The position numbers were made by a program, and so were the translations under genes. A stretch of DNA of 64,000 nt, from assembly GCA_963840435.1 (NCBI GenBank), contig CAWIYY010000010.1, forward strand, positions 310,001 to 374,000, written 5' to 3'. The notes below the pieces were generated by a model. The model did not search any database and was not told the origin of the DNA. It saw only the letters and a list, made by a program, of their open reading frames with translations. This DNA is from Bog-473 sp963840435. GTDB taxonomy: Bacteria; Actinomycetota; Acidimicrobiia; Acidimicrobiales; RAAP-2. Below are positions 34,360 to 42,855 of this stretch, piece by piece. Position 1 is the first letter of the stretch; each line of letters opens with the position of its first letter.

Positions 34360-35595
34360 TCACTCCCAGACCAACATGAGATCCTTGACGTGCCTGAGTC
34401 CCGCCGAGTACTCGAGGTCCTCGTGCCCAGGCTTGATGCTGTACTCCGGGATGCGCTGATGCCACTCACGTAAGGTGACTCGGAGCTCGCGCCGGGCGAG
34501 GTGGCTCCCCAGACAGCGGTGGACACCGCCTCCGAACGCGATGTGCCGGTTCTCCTCGCGGTCGAAGCGCACGTCCGTGCCGTCGGCAAAGATCACCGGG
34601 TCCACGTTGGCCGCGCCGTAGCTCACGACCACGGCCGTCCCCTTGCTGACCCGCTGACCGTTGGGCAGTTCGGTGTCCTCGAGGGCCACCCGGGGTACGC
34701 CGGCAGGGACGGGCGACTCCCAGCGCAGAAGCTCCTCGACCGCCGAGGGAATGACCGCGGGGTCAGCGACGATCTGGCGACGGTGCTCGGCGTTCTGGGC
34801 CAGGAATGCGTAGAAACAGGTCAAAGAGTCGCTAACCGTGTCGAGTCCGGCGATCAGGAACAGGAAGAGGATGTCCAGGACCTCGTCGGTGGACAGCCGG
34901 TCCCCGTCGATCTCGGCAGCCAGAAATCCCGAGATGACATCGTCTCGCGGTGACCGCCGCCGGTCTGCGATCACGTCGCCGAAATACTCGTAGATCTCCT
35001 GGCCGGTGGCCGCCTGGACGGCACGCCTGGCCTCGGGATCGAGCCCGGCATCGGGATCGATCTTGTCAGGATGCAGAATGCCGTCGCGCAGGTGGATGAA
35101 GTGGGTCAGCTGCTCCTCGGGCAGACCCATCAGTCCGAGGAACACGGACGATGGCAGCAGCTCGGCGAACTCCTCGCTGAAGTTGCACTCGCCGCGGTCG
35201 ACGAACGAGTCGATGAACCCGTTGACTCGTCGTGTGATGTCATCCTCCTGTGCCTCCATCTTGCGGGGTGCGAAGAGCGGGTCGAGGAGCTTGCGGTACT
35301 TGGCGTGCAGCGGCGGGTCCACATTCAGCGGGATCAACGGACGGACGTTCCCCATGCCCATCTCGACCCGGGACGAGAACTGTTGGTGGTTGCGGAGAAC
35401 GTGGTCGGAAGTGGCCCGATCGAAGCTGAGGGCGAAACCCTCACCCATCTCCACGAAGCCTCCTCTTCGTATCATTTCGATGTAGCCGGGTTGGGGAGCC
35501 CTGAGGTCGGTCATGGAAGCCATCGCCAATTCGGCGTCATCCTCCGAGTGCCTTCCGACCTTGGCCACGTCGTGGGTCGATGTCCTGTCGGCCAC
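34360..35595 (-). CDS. Cytochrome P450
   Basis: A 411-residue soluble P450 monooxygenase. It carries the I-helix AGLDTVSDS oxygen-binding motif, the K-helix ExxR in EELLRW, and the heme-thiolate loop FGGGVHRCLGSHLARRE with the cysteine ligand. Length is typical of bacterial class I enzymes. The frame extends to 35790, but AAGGGGGG six bases before GTG at 35595 (VADRTSTHDVAK) fixes the start well. It needs a ferredoxin and reductase encoded elsewhere. A divergent SnoaL-like gene follows at 35759, so the two might serve a common catabolic or steroid pathway; the substrate is unknown. Confidence 0.94.
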   Translation of the reverse strand: MADRTSTHDVAKVGRHSEDDAELAMASMTDLRAPQPGYIEMIRRGGFVEMGEGFALSFDRATSDHVLRNHQQFSSRVEMGMGNVRPLIPLNVDPPLHAKYRKLLDPLFAPRKMEAQEDDITRRVNGFIDSFVDRGECNFSEEFAELLPSSVFLGLMGLPEEQLTHFIHLRDGILHPDKIDPDAGLDPEARRAVQAATGQEIYEYFGDVIADRRRSPRDDVISGFLAAEIDGDRLSTDEVLDILFLFLIAGLDTVSDSLTCFYAFLAQNAEHRRQIVADPAVIPSAVEELLRWESPVPAGVPRVALEDTELPNGQRVSKGTAVVVSYGAANVDPVIFADGTDVRFDREENRHIAFGGGVHRCLGSHLARRELRVTLREWHQRIPEYSIKPGHEDLEYSAGLRHVKDLMLVWE

Positions 35596-35758
35596 GTTGG
35601 CCCCCCTTCTCTGGTCCTCGACCGAGATTAGACAGCGCGGAGGGCTCCCGTGTCGCCCGCCGCCTCGCTGGCGGGCACGACCCGATTCCCAGCCGATACC
35701 TTCCACGGGTGAGGGCCGGCCCCAAGACGGCCCGGTCGGGATTCGGGAGGGTACCGAG

Positions 35759-36172
35759 ATGGACGACGCCGAAGCGATCAAGCGGCTCAAGGCCCGCTAC
35801 TGCCGCTACATGGATACGAAGGACTGGACGGGGTACCGCGCCTGCTTCGCCGATGACGTCACCATGGACACCACCGACTCGGGGGGCAATGTGATCACCG
35901 GCGCTGATGCCTTCTTGACCTTCCTGACCGCAACGATCGGCGACGCCGTCACGGTGCACCAGTGCCACACTCCCGAGATCGACATCACCTCGGCGACCGA
36001 GGCGACCGGGATCTGGGCGATGGAGGACATGCTGCGCTTTCCCAACGGGTCAGAGCTCCACGGGTACGGCCACTACCGCGAGCACTATGAGAAGACCGGT
36101 GGCGAGTGGCTGATCAAGGCTTCCACGCTGACCAGGTTGCGCCTCGACTTCACCGTCCCACCGGCTTCGTGA
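35759..36172 (+). CDS. SnoaL-like (NTF2-fold) protein
   Basis: A 137-residue protein with the typical MDDAEAIKRLKARYCRYMDT helix, WTGYRACFADDVTMD strand and GHYREHYEKTGGEWLIKASTLTRLR C-terminal sheet. Proteins of this kind act as small-molecule isomerases, hydratases or binding proteins. GGGAGG ten bases upstream supports ATG at 35759, not the long N-terminal extension. It is divergent from the P450 gene and likely shares regulation with it. Confidence 0.88.
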   Translation: MDDAEAIKRLKARYCRYMDTKDWTGYRACFADDVTMDTTDSGGNVITGADAFLTFLTATIGDAVTVHQCHTPEIDITSATEATGIWAMEDMLRFPNGSELHGYGHYREHYEKTGGEWLIKASTLTRLRLDFTVPPAS

Positions 36173-36218
36173 GTCCGGCGATGGTGACGGGCGCACCCCG
36201 TCAGAGGGCCGGCGCCGG

Positions 36219-38288
36219 TCAGGACGAAGGACAGGAGCCGGGCGTCACCGAGACGTAGACCTCGGCGGGCGTGCCCACCCTCTGCACGCGAAGGTGCGTG
36301 GCGCCGGGTGGCGACACGACCTTGCCCCCCTTGACCGCGGCGCACCAGCCGTTCGGATAGTGCTGGGCGGCCGCCACGTTGATGATGGTCTGGCCCCGGG
36401 CCGAAAGACTGGGTGTGTAGGCCATGGAGAAGGCGGAGGTGAAGGGGTTGAAGAGCACGGCGTTGGCCACGCCCGCCACCTCCTGGGGATACGTGCGCGA
36501 GAGCACCATGACGATCGGCGAGTAGGTCCCGTTTGGGAGCTCGAGCCCCTCGGCCGACGAGCCGGTGGGGTCGTCGTAGTACTTCCAGGCCCAGTAGATC
36601 CATCCGACCGTGCTCAATCCCGCCCATTCGACGTCGAAGCCGGCCAGGGGCACGCTGTTGGTGGCGCCGAACTCGCTCATGATGATGGCAGGACCGGTCG
36701 GCTGGTCGGCCGAAGCCATGGACAGCCGTGTCACATCCTGTTCGGACGCCGACGTCTCCTCGGACTGGAGGCACTTCAAGAGGTTCGTCGGATCTCCCGT
36801 GACCGGGCTCCGATCTCCGCAGTAGTCATGGAAGTTGAACACGATGCGCGGGAAGGGAATTGGCCCGAGCTGGGACGGGACGTTGCCCCCCGTCACCCAG
36901 TAGATATCGGGTTCGACATAGATCAGGTGCTTGTGGTCGATCGACTCGATGGTCGGCACCACGCCGTCGTTGGGATCATCGGGCGGGCAGACCAACGGCG
37001 TCTGGCCGTTGGCCAGGAAGCCCGTGTTGGCCTTGCCGGTGTAGAAGCACTCCAGGTTCTGGGTGAACGTGGACTCCGCGGCCTTGGTGGTCGAGGTCGA
37101 GAACGGCTCGTTGTAGGGGTCGTACCCGATCACCCACCGGTCGTTCTTGAAGTAGTTGGCCACGGTGGCCCAGACCTGGTCGAACTGGCCCTGGAGATCA
37201 CCCACCACGTCGTTGCGCCAGAAGTGTCCCACCGCCGTGTCGAGCTGCGGATTCGAGTAGTTGTTCGACCAGCGGCCACCTTTGGGCACGATGGGCACGT
37301 TGTTGGTGCAGACCGCCCACTCTGGAGCGCCCTCGCCCCGGAACAGCTTGTCGTAGACGTCCTGGTGCATGTCGAGCAAGGTGTAGATGCCGTGCCGGGC
37401 CAGGAGATTGACCGTGGCCTTCACGTGGGCCAAGTAGGCGTCGGCGACCGCCTTGTCGAACTCGTGCGGATCCCCCGGTGTCCCCTGCGTGCAGATCTTC
37501 GGTTGGTTGGGTCCACCTGAACCGGGTTCGAGTCCCTGCCACTCGATGCCGAGCCTGACCACGTTGAAGCCGAGCTGCTGCATGTGCTCGGCGTCGGTGA
37601 CGTCGAAGTTCCACGGCTTACCCGGGTCCGGATAGGCGATGTAGGGGGCGTGCTTGTACACCACGTTCACCCCGTGGAGGATCACCATCCGGCCGCTCGA
37701 GTCGTACATATACGGACCGCCGGGAGAGCTCAGATAACTGGGAACACCGGGCGTCGAACCCGACGAGGTCGCGCTGGAGCTTTGCTGGTACACGGTGCCA
37801 GGCCCGCTCAGCGCCACGATGTGGGGGCTCAGCGCATTGAGGTTGGGCCCGGTGGCCACGTGCGGCGTGCCCGAGCCTTTCTGGCCCGGCCTGAGCCGGC
37901 CGCTGGGTGTCGACGTTGTCGATCCGTGGGTAGTCGGCGTGTTCGAGGTACTCGACGTCGTGCTCCCACCGTGGGTCGTTGTCGTGGCGCTCTGGCTCGT
38001 CGTCGTGGTGGCGTGTGCCGTGGTCGTCGTGACGGGGTGGGTGGTGCTCGTGGTCGTCGGGGGCGGGACGGTCGTCGTGGTCGGGCTGCCGGTGGTTGGC
38101 GGCGAGGTGGAGGTGGTGGTCGCTCCGGCAACGCCCACCGTCCCCACGAGCGCGGCCATGGCCGCCAGGGAACTGACGGAAACCCGGATCAGGCGCCGAC
38201 CAAGTGGTCTGGCTCCCAGCTCAGGCGCGGGCACGGCCGCTCCTGCCAGTGCGGGAGCACCACTGGTGGTGACGCGTCGATCTGTCAT
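36219..38288 (-). CDS. Secreted GH5 glycoside hydrolase, endoglycoceramidase-like
   Basis: A 689-residue exported enzyme. An N-terminal signal/anchor (RVSVSSLAAMAALVGTVGVAG) is followed by a Thr/Ser/Pro-rich linker (about residues 60-125), likely surface-exposed and glycosylated. The catalytic domain has LHGVNVVYKHAPY, LGFNVVRLGIEW, the acid/base E394 in YDPYNEP and the nucleophile E539 in IMSEFGA. This set is characteristic of GH5 endoglycoceramidase-type enzymes, which cleave oligosaccharides from glycolipids, but related GH5 members act on other beta-glycosides. The frame continues upstream to 39299 without domain content, so ATG at 38288 is used. A small beta domain after residue 570 is common in this group. 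Confidence 0.88.
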   Translation of the reverse strand: MTDRRVTTSGAPALAGAAVPAPELGARPLGRRLIRVSVSSLAAMAALVGTVGVAGATTTSTSPPTTGSPTTTTVPPPTTTSTTHPVTTTTAHATTTTSQSATTTTHGGSTTSSTSNTPTTHGSTTSTPSGRLRPGQKGSGTPHVATGPNLNALSPHIVALSGPGTVYQQSSSATSSGSTPGVPSYLSSPGGPYMYDSSGRMVILHGVNVVYKHAPYIAYPDPGKPWNFDVTDAEHMQQLGFNVVRLGIEWQGLEPGSGGPNQPKICTQGTPGDPHEFDKAVADAYLAHVKATVNLLARHGIYTLLDMHQDVYDKLFRGEGAPEWAVCTNNVPIVPKGGRWSNNYSNPQLDTAVGHFWRNDVVGDLQGQFDQVWATVANYFKNDRWVIGYDPYNEPFSTSTTKAAESTFTQNLECFYTGKANTGFLANGQTPLVCPPDDPNDGVVPTIESIDHKHLIYVEPDIYWVTGGNVPSQLGPIPFPRIVFNFHDYCGDRSPVTGDPTNLLKCLQSEETSASEQDVTRLSMASADQPTGPAIIMSEFGATNSVPLAGFDVEWAGLSTVGWIYWAWKYYDDPTGSSAEGLELPNGTYSPIVMVLSRTYPQEVAGVANAVLFNPFTSAFSMAYTPSLSARGQTIINVAAAQHYPNGWCAAVKGGKVVSPPGATHLRVQRVGTPAEVYVSVTPGSCPSS

Positions 38289-38600
38289 GTGGCTCGGGCA
38301 CGGTGTGGTTGATGTCCTGCTCCGGACGCAGGCAACCCCATGGTGGTCCGCTGCGACAGGTAGGCGCTGGCGCACACCCTCCGGGGCGTCACGCCAAGAG
38401 AGGTTGGCCGCTGTGGCGGCAACGTACCACGGGCGTTGCGTGCAGCCGCATTCGCCTCGTGCCCGGCCGCCACCGGCCGCGGACCGAGGCCGCGTCAAGC
38501 TGGGAGCAAGCTGAATCACGACAGGGCACCCCTTCAGCGGCCTGGTCCTGCCCCCGACGGTGGCGCGATCGCACCTGCCATAGTCTCGACGCCCGGAGCA
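38289..38600. other. Divergent intergenic region
   Basis: 312 bases between the GH5 enzyme and the crotonase gene. It must hold both promoters. I see no hairpin or clear operator. Confidence 0.4.
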
Positions 38601-39374
38601 ATGGGGACCGTCAGGATCAGCCACGACGACAAGGTGGGCACGATCGCCTTGGACAACATGGCGAAGCGCAACGCGCTCGGGGAGACGACGGTGCGTGCGA
38701 TGCTCGAGGGCCTCGCCCAATTCGAGCGCGAAGGCATCCGGGCTGTCGTTGTGCGCACCGCAGAACCGGGCCACGTGTGGTCGGCCGGACACGACATCGA
38801 CGAGCTGCCCATCAGGGGCATCGATCCCCTTCCCTTCGCCGACCCGCTCGAGGAGCTCCTGCGGGCAGTCCGTTCCTTTCCCGGCGCCGTCATCGCCATG
38901 ATCCATGGCACGGTGTGGGGCGGCGCCTGCGACCTCGTTCTCAACTGCGACATGGTCGTCGGGGACGACACGGCGGCGTTCGCAGTGACGCCGGCCCGAC
39001 TGGGACTGCCCTATTCCGCTTCGGGCGTCCAGTACTTCTTGGCCCGGCTGCCGCTCAACGTGGTGAATGAGCTCCTGATGACGGCGGACCTGATCTCGGC
39101 CGAGCGCGCCCTCGGCGTCGGCATCATGAACCGCCTCGTCTCCGAGGACATGCTCGAGACCGCGACCTACGAGCTGGCCCGGCAGGTACGCAGCCGATCG
39201 GGCGACGCCATCCGCGCCTACAAGCTCCAGGCCACCGCCATGGTGCGTGCCGTCGCCCTCTCCGCCCAAGACTCGCAGTGGATCAACCAGCTCCGCCACG
39301 AGGTGTACTCCGGACCGGACTATGCCGAGGGCATCGCCGCCTTCAAGGAGAAGCGTCCTCCGAAATTCGGCTAG
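38601..39374 (+). CDS. Enoyl-CoA hydratase/isomerase family, methylmalonyl-CoA decarboxylase-like
   Basis: A 257-residue crotonase. The oxyanion-hole regions are SAGHDIDELP and HGTVWGGACDLVL, and the first is followed by GIDPLPFADPLEELL. This set (SAGHDI-ELP--G-DPL, then VWGGA and a C-terminal SGPDYAEGIAAFKEKRPPKF) closely follows the pattern of E. coli methylmalonyl-CoA decarboxylase (ScpB), which converts methylmalonyl-CoA to propionyl-CoA. The substrate is still an inference. ATG at 38601 has GGAG upstream but at short spacing. It ends exactly where the convergent AhpD-like gene ends. Confidence 0.85.
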   Translation: MGTVRISHDDKVGTIALDNMAKRNALGETTVRAMLEGLAQFEREGIRAVVVRTAEPGHVWSAGHDIDELPIRGIDPLPFADPLEELLRAVRSFPGAVIAMIHGTVWGGACDLVLNCDMVVGDDTAAFAVTPARLGLPYSASGVQYFLARLPLNVVNELLMTADLISAERALGVGIMNRLVSEDMLETATYELARQVRSRSGDAIRAYKLQATAMVRAVALSAQDSQWINQLRHEVYSGPDYAEGIAAFKEKRPPKFG

Positions 39375-39854
39375 CTACACGTCGGTCAACGAGGTCTCGG
39401 TGATGCCGAGCGCTCGCAGCGTCCGACCAAGGCCGAGGAAGGCGGACAGACAGATCGTCAGGTCGAGAATCTCCGGGTCGGTGAAGACACCGCGCAAGCG
39501 CCCGATGAACTCGTCGTCGATGCTGGTGTGGTCGAGGGCGAACCGCTCGGCGTAGGCCACGGCCAACTGCTCCTGCTCGCTCAGCTCGTCCTGGTCCGGG
39601 GTGCCGACCGCGCAATAGAAGTCCTCTTCGAGACCTTGCTCCTTGACACTGTCGGCCCGGAAGCCGAGGCAGACGGTGCACTCGTTGAGTTGCGCGATCC
39701 GCATGCGCGCCGCCTCCCGGACGCGTACGGGAAGGATGCTCTTGTTGTAGGCCGCGTCGACCAGCCGCATGGCCGCCGTACCGAGTGCGGGTTGCAACGA
39801 CCAGATCTGCACGGCGTCTCCACCCTCTCCGGGCGGGATGTCCAGACGGGCCAC
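39375..39854 (-). CDS. AhpD-like/carboxymuconolactone decarboxylase family protein
   Basis: A 159-residue helical protein with the CMD/AhpD signature EAARMRIAQLNECTVC, where C59 and C62 form the CxxC redox pair. AhpD-like proteins reduce peroxidase partners, while other family members are decarboxylases that lack this pair; the CxxC favours a thiol-based antioxidant role. It is convergent, with no gap, with the crotonase gene, and upstream of it lies the FUSC exporter gene on the same strand. Confidence 0.88.
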   Translation of the reverse strand: MARLDIPPGEGGDAVQIWSLQPALGTAAMRLVDAAYNKSILPVRVREAARMRIAQLNECTVCLGFRADSVKEQGLEEDFYCAVGTPDQDELSEQEQLAVAYAERFALDHTSIDDEFIGRLRGVFTDPEILDLTICLSAFLGLGRTLRALGITETSLTDV

Positions 39855-39900
39855 AAAGCCAGTGTACGCCGGCGCCCGGCAGTCGGCCGAGGCCCCGCGC

Positions 39901-42186
39901 TCACACCAGCGCGGCGCGCTGCTGCACGAACAGGTCGGCCGAGGCAGTCAGGTCGACCTGCACCTGGCTCTGGGACTCGAGCAGCTGGTCGGCCCACAAC
40001 ATCTGCAGGGTCACACGGATCCGGTCGAGCCGGCGCTCGGACCGGGCCTCCTCGAACGCCGTGCGCAAGACGTCGTGCAGCAGCCGATCGTGGTCGGGCG
40101 GGGGGTCGAGCGAGTCGCGCCGCTGGGCCAGAAGCTCGGCGAACTCCTCGTACCACCGATGGTACGACGCGTAGGAGTCCCGGAGCACCGCGCCCGCCGT
40201 AGCCACGGACTCCATCTCCGGCTGGCCATCGGCCGGCGGCAGCGCGGGGAGACGAGCCAGCGTGTAGGCGGCCAGCCGGATGCGGTTGGCTCCGGTGAAC
40301 AGCTGCGAGACGGTCTCGACGGAGACCACTTTGGCACCGCGCTCCGCGAAGAACTCGCGGAAGGCGTCGTCGAGCAGCAGGTAGGTGCTGTGGGATGCCC
40401 GCTGTCCGGGCTCGGTGTCGACCTGGCGCGTCGTTATGGTGAGGCGGTCGACCGCGTCCGACAGGTAGCCCGAATTGGCGACGAAAGCCGCCGACAGGGC
40501 ACGCCCTAGGGCGGCCGTGGCCCCGCGGGGCCAGAAGAGCACGCCCACCACCACAGACACGGCACACCCGATGGCCACGTCCTCGATCCGGGTCAGGCCG
40601 ACCCTCCATCCGGTCGGCTCAATGATGTTGAACAGGATCATCACGACCAGGGTGAAGCCGGCCTGACCGGCCGCGAAGGAGATCATCGCCGGCGCCACGC
40701 CCGAGACGAGCACGGCCAAGGGCAGCAGGAACCACAGCAGGATCCAATGATCGGAGACGCCGATCATGATCACCGAACCGATCAGGAAGCCGACGGCCGT
40801 GCCCCCGATGGCCCGCAAAGCGGTGGCTCCCGTCCCGAGCGCGTTGGTCCGCAGCACCGACAGCGTTCCCAGGACGACCCAGAAGCCGTGCGACACGTTG
40901 GTCACCTCCACCACTGCCACCGCCAGGGCCAGGCCGGCCGCACCCCGGACGGCGTTGCGAAACCAGACCGAGTGGAACGACAGGTGCGAGAAGAGGTGCG
41001 CGGCAAAGTTGCGCGACGTGGACTCGCCCATCCCGAGGCGCTGATCGACCACGGTCGGCGCACCAGCCGCGGCCAGGGCAGCGTCGGACACCATCTCGGT
41101 GGCGATGCCCAGCGCTCGGGAGTGGAAACCCGGGTCGAGGGCCGAGGCGAATTCGCCACCCGGGGCGCCCAGGACGTCTACGGGCTCCCGGTCGAGGATC
41201 TTCGAGACGTCTGCCTCGAGCTCGTCACCCATCAACGCATTGAGGTGATCGACCGAGTCCTGCAGGGCACGGATGAGCGTGGGATCGTCGACGGGATGGG
41301 CGTTTTCGTCACAGACCAGCGCCGCGCTGCGCCGCAGCGTGTCCGCGGCCGACGCCAACACGGCCCGCACTTCTGGTTCGAGATCCATGGTCTGGCTGCT
41401 GCTCAGCGTCGAGTTGTTCGCCACCCATTCGACACGGCCCACCAGTTTGGAGAGAGCGACGGCCGTGGACGCCGTGCTCGTCGGCGGATAGGGCGTGGCC
41501 TGGAATTGGCGGCGCAGGAGCCCGAGCTCGGTCGTCAGGCTGTCGTGGGCGTCCCCATCGGGCTGGCCCGCCGCGTGCGCATCCGCCACCCGGGCCACCG
41601 CGGCCAACGCGGCCGCAAGCCGGGTCCGCAGCGTGTCGTGCCATGGGGTGGGCCAGACGAACATGCAGGCCGGAATGCAGACGACCGCGGCCAGCGTCCA
41701 GCCGAGCAGACGCGGCCCGATCTGCGAGGGAGGCGCGGCGACGGCCACCGGCAGCACGAAGATCAGCAGCGCCGCCGTGGACGCCGTGGCCGCCTGCGGC
41801 ATCACGATGCCGGCGAAGAGCACCAGAAAACCCACCACCGCCATGGCGGCCACCGCCGCCACCTTGTGGGTCGAAGCCAGCGTGCCCAGCGCAATGAACC
41901 CACAGCCGACCGCGAACAACACCAGGTAACTGGCAAAGCGCACCCGCGGGCGCCCCGCAAAGTCGACCAACAGGAGCAGTGCGAAGGACCCGAAGGCGGT
42001 GAAGAGGTCGATCTGAACGTTGCTGAAGGCCGCGTGGGCCACGCCGAAGATGGCCGGTATGACCACCGCCGCCCGGACCGAGCGCTTGATGGTGAGGTAG
42101 TCGGGGTCCTTGGTCCGGATCCAGCCGCGCAGGCTCCTCCGATCGGCCACATCCGTCGTGGCGGAGGGTGCAGCCGTGTTCGTCAC
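39901..42186 (-). CDS. FUSC-family membrane transporter
   Basis: A 761-residue protein with two blocks of about five to six membrane helices (near residues 25-185 and 400-560), each followed by a large soluble region. This is the layout of the FUSC/YccS/aromatic acid exporter family, whose second block here includes SHGFWVVLGTLSVLR and GTAVGFLIGS. Family members export aromatic acids or fusaric acid. It starts at GTG (42186) and is followed on the same strand by the AhpD-like gene 46 bases later. The substrate is unknown. Confidence 0.9.
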   Translation of the reverse strand: MTNTAAPSATTDVADRRSLRGWIRTKDPDYLTIKRSVRAAVVIPAIFGVAHAAFSNVQIDLFTAFGSFALLLLVDFAGRPRVRFASYLVLFAVGCGFIALGTLASTHKVAAVAAMAVVGFLVLFAGIVMPQAATASTAALLIFVLPVAVAAPPSQIGPRLLGWTLAAVVCIPACMFVWPTPWHDTLRTRLAAALAAVARVADAHAAGQPDGDAHDSLTTELGLLRRQFQATPYPPTSTASTAVALSKLVGRVEWVANNSTLSSSQTMDLEPEVRAVLASAADTLRRSAALVCDENAHPVDDPTLIRALQDSVDHLNALMGDELEADVSKILDREPVDVLGAPGGEFASALDPGFHSRALGIATEMVSDAALAAAGAPTVVDQRLGMGESTSRNFAAHLFSHLSFHSVWFRNAVRGAAGLALAVAVVEVTNVSHGFWVVLGTLSVLRTNALGTGATALRAIGGTAVGFLIGSVIMIGVSDHWILLWFLLPLAVLVSGVAPAMISFAAGQAGFTLVVMILFNIIEPTGWRVGLTRIEDVAIGCAVSVVVGVLFWPRGATAALGRALSAAFVANSGYLSDAVDRLTITTRQVDTEPGQRASHSTYLLLDDAFREFFAERGAKVVSVETVSQLFTGANRIRLAAYTLARLPALPPADGQPEMESVATAGAVLRDSYASYHRWYEEFAELLAQRRDSLDPPPDHDRLLHDVLRTAFEEARSERRLDRIRVTLQMLWADQLLESQSQVQVDLTASADLFVQQRAALV

Positions 42187-42356
42187 GCCGGCCCGCCCAT
42201 CACGATCCTCTTGGGCAGGTCGTGCCCTGGCCCCGTCAGCTCCGGAGTGCGATCGGCCGGACGTTCGTCAGAGGCCACGCCCCGAGATCGTAGACACCGA
42301 TCTCCCTCGCTGGCTGCTGACCTGGGTGGGACCGGGAGCGGACGAATCCGTCCCGC

Positions 42357-42854
42357 TCAGTCCAGCTCGGCCAGGAGCTTCCGACAGCGCTGGGCGTCGC
42401 TGCTCAGCTTGGAGGCGAACGTGTCCATGCGGGCCAGCTTGGACCTGATCTGCTCGGCCAACGACTCGTTGAGCACGGCGGCCTCCTGCAGGGTCGCCTT
42501 CTGCTCGGCCCGCGCCTTCTGGCTCGTGCCCCCCTTGGTCGCCCGGTAGGTGGCCCGCAATTGGTCCAGCCTGGTCTCGAGCGAGAGGAATTCCTTGATC
42601 TCGTCGAGGTTCATCCCGAGCACCTCGCGCAGCTCCAAGATGCGCTCCAGGTGGGCCACGTCGTCTGGCGTGTACCGACGCTCGCCCCCCGGCGTGTAGA
42701 GCGACGGGGTGAGCAGGCCCAGCTCCTCGTAGTAGCGGAGGGTACGGGCCGAGACGCCGGCCCGGGTCGCCGCGTCGCTGATCCGGATCCCGCCCTCGCC
42801 CACCTCGAGGGGCGGCGCCTCGTCCGGGGCGTGAGGTGTGGTCGTCACAGGCAC
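42357..42854 (-). CDS. MerR-family regulator of the MFS exporter operon
   Basis: A 165-residue regulator. It has the MerR winged helix (IRISDAATRAGVSARTLRYY, then EELGLLTPSLYTPGGERRYTPDDVAHLERI), followed by a coiled-coil dimerisation helix, but no cysteine metal site, so it probably senses an organic compound or drug. GTG at 42854 comes one base after the stop codon of the MFS gene, so both are on one transcript. MerR proteins in such a position usually activate the operon's own promoter; palindromes upstream of the MFS gene fit that. Confidence 0.93.
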   Translation of the reverse strand: MPVTTTPHAPDEAPPLEVGEGGIRISDAATRAGVSARTLRYYEELGLLTPSLYTPGGERRYTPDDVAHLERILELREVLGMNLDEIKEFLSLETRLDQLRATYRATKGGTSQKARAEQKATLQEAAVLNESLAEQIRSKLARMDTFASKLSSDAQRCRKLLAELD

Positions 42855-42855
42855 G

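Noticed and set aside
37900..38120. Repetitive Thr/Ser/Pro codons resembling a tandem repeat
   Set aside because: This is the low-complexity linker of the GH5 enzyme and not an independent DNA repeat.
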